This document shows, piece after piece, positions 1 to 11,410 of a stretch of DNA of 64,000 nt. Positions within the stretch are counted from its first letter, which is position 1; each line of letters starts with the position of its first letter. The stretch lies in assembly GCA_028571685.1 (NCBI GenBank), contig CM053162.1, positions 47,402,851 to 47,466,850 on the forward strand, written 5' to 3'. This DNA comes from Heterohyrax brucei (Eukaryota; Chordata; Mammalia; Hyracoidea; Procaviidae). A program made the position numbers and the translations under genes. A model generated the notes under the pieces. That model worked only from the letters and a program-made list of their open reading frames with translations. It did no database searches and was not told the DNA's origin.

Positions 1-449
1 CCGAGAACACAAAGACTATTTTGTGGGAGTAATGTGTGCTGCAATCTTCTTTTCTGTGAGTACACCTCATTTTATAACAATGTTCAGACATTTGGTCTGA
101 GCAAGTACAGTAATTACATTTCTCACTTTGAACTAATTTAAGCAGCTACATCTGAACTCTTCCATGAGCCTCTGGCTTCTCCGCCCACCTCCCCCACCCA
201 GGCTGCTGGTGCTGGAGAAGGCCCCAGGCCACTTGGCTAAGTAACTGTACCCATTTCCTTCAAATACTCCCTCTACTCCCAAACAGTATGTCTCCTCTGT
301 GTTGACCGCTCTGCACACAGCATTCATTCAGATGGGCCCCAAGAAAAGAGGGAAAAAAACCAACCAGGCCACCAGACTCTTGAACTACCCTGTGCTGAGT
401 GGCCCTGTGCTTAACTCGCCAGGCCTTGATGCCCTCCTCTGTAAAATGG

Positions 450-524
450 TACTTCAGGCCTAAAACTTGTTTATAGATGCTCCTTCAGGCCTGTAACTTG
501 TTCACGGACATGCCTTCAGGCTGA
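450..524. repeat. Short tandem repeat, about 31-bp unit
   Basis: Two and a half imperfect units built around 'cttcaggcctgtaacttgtt' occur at 450-480, 481-510 and 511-524. This is a local duplication with no coding meaning. Confidence 0.7.
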
Positions 525-1394
525 CAATGTTATTCTGAGGGGAGAAGAGAAAAGCACCTCAAGGGGGTAGGTCTTTCAGAGCAGGGCAAAATGCCACAAC
601 TACAGAGACTATCCCAGAGTCAGAAAATCTTACAGCCTGGGTCCCACAAAGAAAATGCTGAGATTTCCTAATATTCTTCACCCAAACCTACCAACCACAG
701 ACCTTCCAATTCTCTAACCTACTTGTTAAAATTCACTTGCCGTGGTGGTCAAGAACAATGACGCCAAGTGTTAAAAACACACAGCACCCCAAAACAAAAA
801 AAGAGGGAGCTTAGTTTAGCTAGGTGTGACCCAGTATTTTATCTGCTCAAGTCTGTACACCTATGCTTGTCTCCAGGGCTGCATGGAGCTTTTGGAAAGA
901 CAGTGAGAAGCGAGCTGGCTGGTTGTGAAATCAAGTTGGTAATTATACCCTTTGTGTACCACACCTAAGACGCCCCAACACTTTCTCTTTGTGGAGAGGT
1001 TTTTGTTTTGTATTTTTCTTTTTTGGGGGGCAGTGGGAGGGAGTGGGGCAGAGGGCTGAAAGCAGGTGGCAGTATACTTCAGAAGGTGTTGTTATTTCAC
1101 TTTCTTTCTGCGTGGCCAGTCAGCCCAGCTTGCTGCCTGCCCATCAGAGACAGGTCAGAAAGAGTTAACATCGGTTTTCCTTTTCAGCCTTGCTGGGAGC
1201 TAACCTGTTCCGCCAGAATGGCCAGATAAAGGTAGTCGCCACTTCCTCAGAGATAAGATGCCCTGTTCCTGAGAGCTCAGAGCCAGGGGGCACCTGAGGG
1301 AGGGTGCCACACCAAGCCACCAGACCTGGCTCACAGGAGTTTCCGCTCTGTGTTACTGGGTATGACCCGGGACAGTGGAAAGCTTAGTCTCTTT

Positions 1395-1470
1395 CTGAAA
1401 TAGGGCATTCAGCTTTTTTATTCCTGGATCAACTGAAATAGGGCATTTGGCTCTTTTATTCCTTGACGAA
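1395..1470. repeat. 38-bp tandem duplication
   Basis: Two adjacent 38-bp units both start 'ctgaaatagggcatt' and differ at a handful of positions (1395-1432 and 1433-1470). Confidence 0.85.
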
Positions 1471-2204
1471 CAGTCCTGTGACAGTCAGTCTTTGAACTCG
1501 CAGCTAACAGGAACTCAACTGAAAAAGACTCCCAAATCACAGTATCATCTTAAGAAGGACTTGCCATGGCTACAGATCTCTGCAGGAGAGCGGGACCGGC
1601 GAGGGCAGCCGAGGCGGGCTAAGACACCTACACCTGCATTCAAGGAAAACAACATGTACAGTGAAACCTATCAAAAGACCATTTTTAGGGGCCTCTAGAT
1701 TGTCCTTGTGATGTGAAGACTCAGTCTGAGGGGGCTCTAATCTGTTGCTGGTGACCACAGATGCAGGGGGGACGCTGCTGAGTCAAAGGCACAGCACGCC
1801 AATGTGCCTTTGTGCGCTAGCATGGGAGGGGGTGGTGCTGCCTATTAAAAGCCATCTGAGGATGAATCTTTGAGGACAGTAACTGTCATACCCTGTGCCC
1901 CCACTCACATGCTTCGCAAGTCTAGATTTTGGTGTCTGATTTGTGTCCATCACAAGGTTAGCTGTATTTATTCTCACTGGCTGGGTCATGCTGTCCTTTT
2001 ACCTGTGAAGACACTGTATCTACTCAAGCTTCATCCTGTGTAAACACAAGGGAGGCAGAGTCAGCAAGGTAGAGCACAGGGAACCTCCCCAAAACTCCAT
2101 TTCAAGGACAGCTTTTCCTTTAGCTCTTGAGTGAGTCTTAAAATACTACTAACCTAAGAAAGGTGTAATTTTATTTTCTAGAACATACTATGGCTGGACA
2201 TGGA

Positions 2205-2330
2205 TGGTGGGAGGGAAGCAGGAAAGGATAGAGGGAGGGACAGGAGGAAGAGGAGGGAGGAAGAGATGCGGGGATATGGGGAGGGAGGGAACAAGGCAGG
2301 GAGGGGAGAAAGGTAGGAAGGCAGGTAACA
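2205..2330. repeat. Purine-rich (GGGA/GGAA)n tract
   Basis: The + strand is almost entirely G and A for about 125 bases in short GGGAGG and GGAAGG runs. It is low-complexity sequence with homopurine mirror character. Confidence 0.85.
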
Positions 2331-2369
2331 CATACATACATGAGCTGGGCAAGGAAGCTAGAGGGCTGA

Positions 2370-2542
2370 AATCAAAGTCACCGTCACCAATTCGATTCTG
2401 ATTCACAGCGACCCTACAGCATACCTAAAGAACAGAGTGGAACTGCCCCTACAGAGTTTCCAAAGAGTGCCTGCTGGATTTGAACTGCCAACCTTTTAGT
2501 TAGCAGATGTAGCTCTTAACCATCATGCAATCAGCATTTCCG
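2370..2542 (-). mobile_element. AfroSINE, antisense
   Basis: This tRNA-derived SINE is read here as its complement: the tail ('attcgattctgattcacagcgaccc') comes first and the tRNA-like head last. In sense copies elsewhere in the window the head has an A-box-like TGGTGTAGTGG and a B-box-like GTTCAAATCC, so it is a pol III-derived retroposon. The family is restricted to Afrotheria, which is the main basis for the species inference. Strand in all SINE entries is the transcript strand. Confidence 0.85.
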
Positions 2543-2683
2543 GACGTCTAAAGGGGGCAGAAAAAATGACTTCTATGCGACTTACCTATGGGATAAGTCC
2601 CCAATAAAGCACCAGCATGGGCCATGCCGTCACTTCTCCTTTTGTCATGTTTCTTTCCCAGAGCACCCTTTGATACCCTGACC

Positions 2684-2840
2684 ACTAGCCACTGCTGTCA
2701 AGTCAATTCTGACTCATGGCAACCCTATAGGTCAGAGCAGATCTGCTCCCATAGATTCCAAGGAGCACCTGGCAGACTCACACTGCCAACCTTTAGGTTA
2801 GCAGATGCATCACTCATCTATTGTGTCACCAGGATTTCCA
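2684..2840 (-). mobile_element. AfroSINE, antisense
   Basis: It runs from the tail complement 'ctgtcaagtcaattctgact' to the head complement ending 'caccaggatttcc'. It lies 140 bp from the previous copy in the same orientation. Confidence 0.88.
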
Positions 2841-3174
2841 GGTCTGGTACCCTGCACAGCATCAAATCCTTGGTACAATCTGGAAGAATCTTTGTATTCA
2901 ATGAACCAAACAGAGAAGGAGCTCTAGATCCTCTTCCTGCCTTCACTTGGCCAGCCAGTATCTTGCAATCTGTTTGCAGCTCCAGATAGTTCCTTTCAAA
3001 ACTTGTCTCATGGGCCCTGCCCTTTTTTGGATGGTTCTACCTTCAAAGCTGCTCATCAAATAAGCAAAATTCTGTTCTTTTGTCTAGACACCAGGCCCCT
3101 CCATGAGGCATTAAGTTGAAGCTGCTTCCCCAGAGATCAGTTACATCCATCTGGCATTATAAAGAGAGTTTAGA

Positions 3175-3224
3175 GTGTGTGTGTGTGTGTGTGTGCGCGC
3201 GCGCGCACACGCGCGCGTGTGCGT
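3175..3224. repeat. (TG)n/(CG)n alternating purine-pyrimidine tract
   Basis: About 50 bases of unbroken alternating purine-pyrimidine pass from TG repeats into GCGCGC and then CACACGCGCG. This composition favours Z-DNA. Confidence 0.9.
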
Positions 3225-3227
3225 TTG

Positions 3228-3556
3228 CTGCCATAGAGTCAGCCCACCAACTCATGGTAACCACATGCACAGTGGCATAGAATACTGCCCGGTCCTGTGT
3301 CACTTCCAGGATCAGTTGCAGATCAGACCATTCTGATTCACAGGATTTTCATGGTTGACTTTTGGAAGTAGGTCACCAGGCCTTTCTTCCTAGTCCATCA
3401 CAGCCTGGAAGCTCCACTGAGAACTGGTCAGCATCAGAGCAACAAACAAGCCTTCATCAACAGACAGGTCACTGGCCTGTGCAACGGCCAGGAATTGAAC
3501 CTGAGTCTCTGCATGGAAGGTGAAGAGTTCTAACACTGAACCACCATTGCTCTGCG
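3228..3556 (-). mobile_element. Longer SINE-related repeat, antisense
   Basis: It begins like an AfroSINE tail ('gctgccatagagtcag') and ends with a head-like complement ('aaccaccattgctctg'). The centre is longer than in the standard copies, with 'ccaggcctttcttcctagt' in the middle. It is probably a composite or a second AfroSINE-related subfamily. Confidence 0.55.
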
Positions 3557-3631
3557 ACATATATTCAAACCAAAAAACAAATTCATTCCATGAGTCAATT
3601 CCAGGGCTGTCTAACACATTATCAGGTACCT

Positions 3632-3830
3632 TCAGTATGCCAGCTGCAACACAGCAGGCTCTTGTGCCCTGTGTCTAATTTAACGCTCTCAAGCCTCATA
3701 TTACTGGTTCTACTTCACAGATAAGAGACTGAGTATGGGCAGATAAATATGTAAGGTAAGAGGCAGAGTCAAATAACTCAGCTTCTCCGTTTCCAAGGCC
3801 AAGACTCTTTTACAATGCCAGCTGCTATTC
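3632..3830 (-). mobile_element. MIR, antisense
   Basis: It shows the diverged pattern of an ancient tRNA-derived MIR read in complement: a 'cagtatgccagctgcaacac' start and a 'ttcacagataagagactgag' core. High divergence fits an old pan-mammalian insertion. Confidence 0.55.
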
Positions 3831-4037
3831 CCCTAGGAATTCCTTGACGATCTCTCCTTTGAATTGGGCATAGAGCTCCAGGAAATGCTCTGACCGGAAG
3901 TCACTTCTCGGACACACACTCGTTTTTATCCTCCACACTAGTCCTCCAATGCTGATCTACAGGACCCCAGTCCTCAGCCTTAAGAATTGGTCACAGGGGT
4001 TAAAAGGATTTTTTAAGTCCTTCTTCGGCTCATGAGG

Positions 4038-4232
4038 ACCTTGGCAGCACAGTGGTTACGCACTCAGCTGCTAACCAAAAGGCCAGCACTCTGAACCCAC
4101 TAGCTGTTTGCTCTAAGGGAGACAGATGTGGCAGTTTGCTCCTGTAGAGAGGACATCCTTGGAAACCCTGTGGGGACATTCTGCTGCGTCCAGCGGGGTC
4201 ACCATGAGTCACAATTAACTCCATGGCAACAT
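4038..4232 (+). mobile_element. AfroSINE, longer subtype
   Basis: The head is 'gcacagtggttacgcactca' followed by 'gctgctaaccaaaaggcc'. An extra segment, 'gatgtggcagtttgctcctg', separates head from tail and marks the longer subtype. Confidence 0.8.
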
Positions 4233-4489
4233 GTATTTTTTTCTTTTCCTTCATCCCATAAACATTGCCCTAAAACAGGCTTTCCTCCTAACCCCTATCC
4301 TTTCAGCCATACCTTATGGAGGACCACAATTAACAGCAGAATTCTCAAAGACTGTCATATCATTTTATGGAGTAGCTCCTCCTTGACCTTGACCCTATGC
4401 ACATACAGCATCAACTTAAAATAACAGCCTGAAAATTGAGTACCACAGTCCCTTCTTCTGAGCACAGTGAGGCTTTGATAAACCCCAAA

Positions 4490-4692
4490 AAGCAAACCCA
4501 TTGCTGTGGGGTGGATTCCTACACATGGCGACCCTATAGGACAGATCAGAACTGTCCCATAGGGTTTCCAATGCCATAAATCTTTACAGGAGCATACTGC
4601 TTCAGCTCCCTCCCAGAGTGACTAGTGGGTCTGAACCACCGACCTTTCAGTTGGCATCTGAGTATTCAACCACCGTACCACCAGAGCACCTT
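4490..4692 (-). mobile_element. AfroSINE, longer subtype, antisense
   Basis: The tail complement 'cgaccctataggacagatca' is followed by 'aaatctttacaggagcatac', the insert typical of the longer subtype, then the head complement. Confidence 0.85.
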
Positions 4693-4782
4693 GAGGCTTT
4701 ACAGGCTCAGGTTCCGGTAATTCACCTGGTCACCCAGCTAAGCAGCAGCAGGGTAGAGTTCACATGCTGGTCTCAGTCTAGG

Positions 4783-5590
4783 GCTGTGCCATCCAGTATG
4801 GCGGCCAATAGCCACATGTGGCTACTGAGCACGTTAACTGTGGCTGGCCTGAGATGTGGTGCGCTGTAAGCATTAACGTTCACACTGGATGTCAAAGGTG
4901 GTGTAATTAATACAAGAATAAAGAATGTCTTATTAATAGCTTGAAAGTATTGATTTGTTGAAAAGAGTCTCTGATGGAGTGGGATTTGAAATGTAGGGTG
5001 CAGAACTTGAACTCTAGTAAAAAGACCAGATTTGCTGGTCTGATGGACTGGAGGATCCCCCAGAAGACATGATCTTCAGATTCTGTTAGCCCAGAAATGA
5101 AACCATGCCTGAAGCCGACTACTCAGACAAAAACTGAACTGGTCTATAAGGTGTAAAATGGTACTGGTGAAGAGCGTGCTTCTTGGCTCATGTAGACAGT
5201 GGAGATTAACTGGGGCAGCTCCTGTCCACAGGTGAGATGAGAAGGCAGAGTGGGGACAGGAGTTGGTTGAATGGACACAAGAAATATGGGTAGAGGAGAG
5301 GAGTGTGCTGTCACAATATGGGGAGAGAGGTAGGGCCACATAACAAAGTATGCATTAGTTTTTAAATAGCCAAAACAAGAAAACTCTCAAATTGTAAACT
5401 TTCACTTAAAACACAATGAAAAAATGAAGTACTGATTTGTTGAAACAGTAATTTTTTAAATGCACTGGGTTAATATAACACAATTTTATGTATTTCTGTT
5501 ATTTATTTATTTTTTATGTAGCTAAGAGGACATTTAAAATGACCTATGTGGCCCACACTCACTTCCTACTGGGCAGCACCGGTCTAATCC
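4783..5590. mobile_element. hAT-like palindromic DNA transposon, split by a retroposon
   Basis: The outer ends are inverted: 'gggctgtgccatccagtatg' on the left is answered on the right by the complement of 'gggcagcacc', and both sides carry 'cacatgtgg'-like sequence just inside. The element is non-autonomous. The retroposon at 4964-5427 divides it into 4783-4963 and 5446-5590. The exact family is not named with confidence. Confidence 0.6.
4964..5427 (+). mobile_element. Poly(A)-tailed retroposon, family A
   Basis: This is a 5'-truncated member of an abundant family seen again at 13.1, 14.1, 21.1, 45.8, 46.5 and 47.2 kb. Diagnostic internal pieces are 'gtgcttcttggctcatgtag' and 'aaactttcacttaaaacaca' before a short A-rich end. 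An 18-bp target duplication ending 'tgatttgttgaaa' flanks it (4946-4963 and 5428-5445, one mismatch). That implies LINE-type target-primed insertion into the hAT element. Confidence 0.8.
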
Positions 5591-5624
5591 CACGGTCCGT
5601 GGCAAGAAGCCCTACTGCCTACTT

Positions 5625-5886
5625 ATAAAAAAATCCACTGCCTTACAGTCGATTGCATCTACTACTAACAATACAAAAAAAGAAACGACAAATCCAGCTG
5701 CCATCAAGCTGACTGACTCACGATGACCCCTTGTGTGTGAGAGCAAACGTAATAAGCCCCACCGAGTTTCCAACAACAGGTTCTGCAGGAGTAGATTGCC
5801 AGGCCTTCCTTCCAAGGTACCTCCACCCTCCAACCTCTCAGCTAGCAGCTGAGCTCCCCAACCATCTGCCCCACCCAGGGGTTCCT
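5625..5886 (-). mobile_element. AfroSINE, antisense, preceded by a partial tail
   Basis: A short tail fragment ('ccactgccttacagtcgatt') lies at 5627-5694. A full antisense copy follows at 5695-5886, beginning 'agctgccatcaagctgactg' and ending 'cacccaggggttcc'. Confidence 0.7.
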
Positions 5887-6465
5887 ATAATAGCTCTTAG
5901 CAATTATACCTTGTACACTATTTTAGAAAGATCAGTTATGGTTATTGTCTGACCTCTAGTAACAAGAATGGTGCTTCCTGATGAAGACTTCAACAATTTT
6001 AAAAGGCAGAAAAACAAAGCTGAACTTCTAGTGCCAAAGAACCTGTCAGTAGTCTGCAGGGCGCTGCCTGTCCTGGCCTGTTCCTGGCAGCTGACTGTAC
6101 CTCCTTTTGGAATCACTACTTTGTGCTCACCATCCTTGTTCTTAGTCTCACATCAAGATCAAAGAGAATCGAGCTTTTCTCCATGTGTGAGGTTGTTAGA
6201 GGTGAGAAGTTAGGTTGAAAGACGCAAGAGAGTGCAGATGACGAGTCAGGTCTAAAGTGAGACCCCCCCAAGGAGCCTTTGGGACGGCCATATTTGTCCT
6301 CTGGGAGTGGTTCTCCGCACAGGGCACTGGTGCGGGTTCTGAAAGTGGGTCTGTGGCAGCACAGGACAATGCCAGCATGCTTCTCTACAGTAAACCCATC
6401 GCAGAGGCCTAACCCTGAGGTGTAGTTCTCGTACAGTTTTCAGCTTCTGTGTTAAAGTAATCCTG

Positions 6466-6510
6466 ATCAGGAGCCGGTGGGCGAGTGTCACTGCTAACCA
6501 AAAGGCCAGA
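6466..6510 (+). mobile_element. AfroSINE head fragment
   Basis: Only 'ggagccggtgggcgagtgtc' and 'actgctaaccaaaaggcc' remain. The tail is missing. Confidence 0.45.
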
Positions 6511-6639
6511 TGTGACAAACCACTAGCCAAGCCTTGAAAAGCCTCAGGGGCAGTTTTCCTCTGTCCTCCAGGGTCCTTCGAGTCCAGCTTAACAGGTCAT
6601 ATCTGGCAGCCACAGGGGCCACCGTTTTGCAACTGAATG

Positions 6640-6790
6640 CTTTCCACAGGCCGGGCACTGTGCCGAGCAGCAGACCTACACCAGTCACCTCACTGAACCC
6701 TCAAGCTATCCTTTAAGGACCTACTCTCTGCAAATGGAGAAATCAACAGCTCTGGGCCCAGACAAGACTTGATTCAACAGCAGGCTCCGG
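6640..6790 (-). mobile_element. MIR, antisense
   Basis: 'caggccgggcactgtgccga' and 'gcaaatggagaaatcaacag' fall in the order expected of a degraded MIR complement. Confidence 0.5.
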
Positions 6791-7079
6791 AAAGCCTCAC
6801 AAAGGGAAGGGTCTCCTTTCCTTTCTTCCCTAACAGCCTATGGAATAACAGTGCCCTGTACATGTCCCTGGGTGCACTTATAGGGGGAGGGAGAGTCAGT
6901 CAACTCCAAAAGTGCTCACATAGTATCATTTAATAGTTCCTTAAATTACATGCTTTCAAGCTGCACGCCCACACGATGACACGACAAATGGTACTTCTAC
7001 CTGTGTGCCTGTAATGGGCCACACATGCATAGGTTATGTGAAGTAACTGGCTTGAAGGGACTTGTAAAACTAAGCTACA

Positions 7080-7440
7080 ACAGGGGACAGACATTAAGGA
7101 TGGAATGTTGGTTTGAACAGCTCACTTCCTGGCCTTAATTGGCTTCCATCTTAAGTGTTAATTGCCTAGGAGTTAAGTACCTTCAGGCACAAAGAGGAAG
7201 GCTGACCTTTGGAGCTCCTGTGACTTGCTGGGTAAATATGTCTTTATGGACTTCATAAAATGCAGATTATGTAAACACATACTCAGGAACTATTAAAAGC
7301 ATTGGGTGGCCAGAGTAACAATGCACAGAGGTGGCCTTTGAGATCTGTGAGTACTCATTCAGTGCTTAGATATTTAAATAAGCGAACATCAAGGATGTAA
7401 TTACCATTTAGGAAGTGGATTTCAAACACTAGTTTGCATG
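7080..7440. promoter_or_regulatory. Candidate conserved non-coding element
   Basis: This is about 360 bp of repeat-free, AT-rich sequence with several homeodomain-like TAAT/ATTA cores ('ccttaattggcttccatc', 'gtgttaattgcctagg', 'gatgtaattacc') and no long open frame. Such composition is typical of deeply conserved enhancers. Conservation itself cannot be seen from one sequence. Confidence 0.3.
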
Positions 7441-7560
7441 CTTTTCAAAAATGCCGATTCCCTGGGCCCCACACCAGAGAGGCTAACTGAGGAGAGGGCT
7501 GGGTGGGTCACGAACACCTGCATTTTAACAAGCCCTCCGTATTACTGATTCTCAGTAGGG
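7440..7560. mobile_element. MER5-like hAT fragment
   Basis: 'ccgattccctgggccccaca' followed by 'cctgcattttaacaagccct' is the signature of the small MER5-type hAT-Charlie elements. Confidence 0.65.
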
Positions 7561-8915
7561 GAACCAGGACCACATTTCAGAAAACAATTTTAATGCTGTA
7601 AGCAGCTCACTTACCTTCTCACCTGGCCTTTCCCACCCCCACCAAAGCAAACCACACAGAGAATGCAACATGCTGGAATCCTTCACTAACAAGGGAAGAG
7701 GTCCCCTGCAGCAGAAGGGATGTCCCTTCCCCATTCCTGCTCCTTTTGACACCCACAGCCAGGAAGAGGTCAGGCAGTGCTCCGGCAGACAACAGGAGGG
7801 CCTTCTTTTTGCCCACTTCTCTCAAGGGGAAAGACGTCTGCTTGTCTAAAACCCACAGAAGCCAACGATGACTAACACATCCATTAGAAAGAAAATCAAT
7901 GCCACAGGTTCAGCATGAGTGGCCCTGGGAACAGCATTTTCTGTGCATACAGCCTGATGCTTCCACCACTGACCGCGCCCCAAGCGTCATCCTAGACTGT
8001 GGAAAGAGAGGCAATATCCAGGGTGTGTAAGAGTCAGTCTAGCTGTAGGTCCCCATTTCAGGAGACATACAGTCACATTCACCCACCGATGAAGACACCA
8101 GGACAGTGTCTGGCCAGCAGAAGAAAAGGGGAGGGGTTCACCTTCATGTCTCTGAAGGACAGTCAGGACAACAGAGAACTGGTTTGTTGCTACTGCAGAG
8201 GACAGTGGGGCTACATAAGAACTCAACTGACAATGACAGCTGCACACCCAAGACACTAGACACCTGCAAGCTGGACATTCTTTATCACCAAGTGTCAGAA
8301 AACTCAATCATCCAGCGTGGTACAACAGGTCACTCACTCCCTTCATTTGTAGAATCTTCAGATCTTGTGTTTTAATTCCTTGGGGGGGGGGGGGCTGTGT
8401 GCTTGAAAAAAATGTGTCCCTGAGCACAGATCACCGTATCCAAAGCTTATTGGAGTGGTGCTCAAATTTAAGAGATAAGAACATCTGTGGTCTCCCCTAT
8501 TCCTATACCCTTCTGGAAACACAGAACACCCAGTGAAGGGTCAAATGTAGTGATTCATGTATTTCCAAGCCCAGAAAGTAACAAATCCATAAAGTTATGA
8601 ATGACATAACAAATCCATAAAGTTATGAATGAGTATAAACTTGCAACAATAAAGAATGAGCACTTTTTGGTTAAAGTACGTTAGTCTACTGAAAATTTCA
8701 CAAAAGAAGTTATTAATATTACTACTCTGTCGATGTGCAACTCAGAACCACCTACAATCCCAATGTACACAGATACGCTATTAGTAAAGCTCCTTCAAGA
8801 GACAAACAGGACTTTAAAAATAAATCTAGCACGTTCACAGGCATGAGCTACAGCGCATATTCTTCTCATACATGTTTGTCTCAATGACAATGATTCTTAA
8901 TTTCCCCTCCTACCG
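7561..8915. other. Non-coding stretch, no gene recognised
   Basis: The sequence is unique-looking. It contains a 13-base G run at 8382-8394 and a tandem duplication at 8580-8635. No exon or RNA gene is apparent. Confidence 0.5.
8580..8635. repeat. 28-bp tandem duplication
   Basis: Two adjacent copies of a 28-bp unit starting 'aacaaatccataaagttatg' are identical over the first 25 bases. Such low divergence implies a recent slip event. Confidence 0.9.
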
Positions 8916-9482
8916 TGATAGACTGAATTGCACCCCCTTCCCCTCAAAAAAATGTATGTAGCAATTTGGCTAGCCCACGATTCCTGGTATTGCCTTGAGG
9001 CAATCTCTTGAGCCGTAACAGAAGCTAAAAGAGAGTAAAAAGCCAAAAATCAAACCCACTGCTGTCAAGTAATTCCAACTCATAGCAACCCCACAGGACA
9101 CAACAGAACTCCCCCACACTTAGAGCTTGGTAGATTCGAACTGCTGACCTTTGGGTTAGCAGCTATAACACCTATACACTATGACACCCAGATTCCTGCA
9201 GGGAAGAGTAAGAGACCTCAAACTATCAGGAAAGAAGCAGTGCTGGGAGCAGAGCATATCTGGTTGGTCGTTTGGACCTGAGGTCCCTAGGCCGCAGAAA
9301 CTCGCAGCCCAGGGGAAGACTGACGACAATGACTTTCCTCCAGAGCTAAGAGGGAAAGCCTTTCCCTGGAGCTGATGCCCTGAATTTGGACTCTTAGCCT
9401 ACTGGACTGTGACAGAATAGAATTTCTTCAGAGCCATCCACTTGTGGTGCTCCTGTTACAGCAGCACTACATGACTATGGCA
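8916..9482 (+). mobile_element. MaLR-type solo LTR, SINE inside
   Basis: It matches the start and end regions of the intact LTR at 24,876: 'gaattgcaccccctt' near the 5' end, 'gactttcctccagagc' and 'tttccctggagctga' in the middle, 'gttacagcagcacta' at the 3' end. Divergence is much higher than in that element, so this is an older relative. The antisense SINE at 9045-9195 interrupts it. Confidence 0.75.
9045..9195 (-). mobile_element. AfroSINE, antisense, nested in an LTR
   Basis: The tail complement 'cccactgctgtcaagtaatt' starts it and 'atgacacccagattcc' closes it. Its position inside the LTR dates it as younger than that LTR. Confidence 0.85.
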
Positions 9483-10705
9483 CTCGGATTATGAATGCTC
9501 CCATCTTCAAACAGGGAAAAGCAGGAAAACCTAAATTGCTTCTTTAGTTTTTACATGTGCTTGGAAGTATTATACTTCTGAGTTTTTATCCCAAATGATT
9601 GATACCAGAGCTCTGTGGGCCTGACATGCTTTCCCAAGGCCATACTGGCTGGTTACAACTACGCTGGTCTCTATCTGGGAAGGATCCATCATTCAGGCCC
9701 CAGACTCAGCCCTGTTGTCAGCACTAATGCAGAGTTCATCAGAGTCTCAAGAAGTCCCAACCTGCCAGTCACCACACATCAGTATAGAAACAAAAACTAA
9801 TTACTCAGTCAACTCAGAGAACCTGAAGGAGATACAGGAAGCTGGACGCCACCGGCTCACATTCAAAATGCATCTGCCTCAAACTTCTGTGATGGAAGCT
9901 TCTTGTAGGGTGGAGCAGAGAGGGGAGCACAGAGGACAGGGAGCAATCGATAGGAAGCTAAAACTCTACAAAAGCATTTGAAATAAGAGATTTGGTGTCT
10001 GGAGAGGATGGGGCAGACGGTTGTGCCCAGGAAACCATTTTTTTGCAGAGAAGCCTTTAAGTTCTTACGAAGTCAATAGCTAACTCTGCCCCATTTTTAA
10101 GTGTGCCCTTCACATTTTCTCCTTAGAAATTAAAACCATTTTTCAGCTTTTCCCACAATGGCATGCAGTGCCATGGGGTAGCAAGCTACAATCTTAAAAC
10201 CTGGCAACAGTTTTTAGAAACATCTGTTTTAAGTCAATGAATTTTCATTTCTAGGCAGAAGTATATGATCCTACAGTGCTTTAAATTCAAGCAAATACCC
10301 ACCACATGTTAGCAAATACTTGTCAAGAAATCAAATTCAAGGGACTGTTCTCACTTCTTGTAAAATAACTGGCCCCACTCCACCAAAACAAAACAATCCA
10401 CCCCGACCCGCAAGACTCTATTTACTACTTTATTAAAATAGCTAAATTCATATCCTAAAGGCATCTATTTGTATTACAACACCAAAGAAAACTTCTGAAA
10501 AAAATTCATAGGACTTTTAAAGTTTGGGCCAAATCTTTCTTTTAAAACAATTTTTGACAGCTGTAGGTGACTTTTTCATGTGTGTTAGATTTTTTTTTTA
10601 AATGAATGATCTCTTGAATCAGTCAGTGTATTTTTATTGTCTCTCATGATCTCACTTTACATGTAACATCATTTTGATATTTTTCTCTGTAAGAAGTTCC
10701 TGAGT
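9483..10705. other. Non-coding stretch, no gene recognised
   Basis: No coding or repeat family is identified. The part at 10,400-10,640 is AT-rich and repeat-free. Confidence 0.45.
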
Positions 10706-10895
10706 GTCACAGGTGGGTTGCATTCAACCTGAAGGTTAGTGGTTCAAGCCCATCCCACAGTACCACGGCAGAAAGGCCCGGCAATCTGCTTCTGTAAAAA
10801 TTACAGCCAAGATAACCCTATACAACAGTTTTACTCTGTAACATATGAGGTCGCCGTGAATCAGAACTGACTCAATAGCAATAGTTTTCTGGGCT
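10706..10895 (+). mobile_element. AfroSINE, longer subtype
   Basis: The head is degraded. 'ggcaatctgcttctgtaaaa' and 'gaggtcgccgtgaatcagaa' identify the middle and tail. Confidence 0.75.
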
Positions 10896-11169
10896 TTTTT
10901 TTTTTTTTTTTGGTTTTTCTGTGAGACATTGGTATCTAACTTAAAAAAAAATGGAAAGAGAGCAGATGAGAAGGCAGCAGCATTTCTCAGAACATTCATG
11001 TTTCCTGCTATGGATATAGGCCAGCTTTGAAACAACTTCTGGTGTGAGGGGCTAAAAATATGTTAATGGGCATCACGGGGATGAGAGGATCTTTCTACAC
11101 AGCCCATGTTCCACGTTCCATACTGTCTAGCACGGAGGCAACCTTCTAGATTTGGTTGTTTCCTAAACC

Positions 11170-11319
11170 TTTGGCCAACGAGTCGATGCTGACTCACAAT
11201 GACCCTACAGAACAAAGCAGAACTGCACCACAGTTTCTGCGGAGCAGTTGATAGATTTGAACTGACTACCTTTTGATTTGCAGCTGAGCTCTTAACCACT
11301 GCACTCGCCAGGGCTCTAA
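11170..11319 (-). mobile_element. AfroSINE, antisense
   Basis: It runs from 'aacgagtcgatgctgactca' to 'accactgcactcgccagggc'. Confidence 0.85.
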
Positions 11320-11329
11320 ATACCTCTAA

Positions 11330-11410
11330 GTCCAAGGCATATTAGAATCTCCTGGACTTTTTTAATATCCATGCCAGGGACCCAGACACTTCTAATTCAA
11401 TTGTCCCAGA
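11330..11410. mobile_element. MER5-like hAT fragment
   Basis: 'catattagaatctcctggac' and 'agggacccagacacttctaa' match the MER5-type pattern. It abuts the SINE. Confidence 0.55.

Larger units (their letters stand above)
1..2190. other. Non-coding stretch, no gene recognised
   Basis: I see no coding exon, RNA gene or clear transposon here. A MIR-like scrap may lie near 395-445. The open frames are short, overlap on both strands and have no recognisable motif. Two short tandem duplications inside it are listed separately. Confidence 0.5.
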
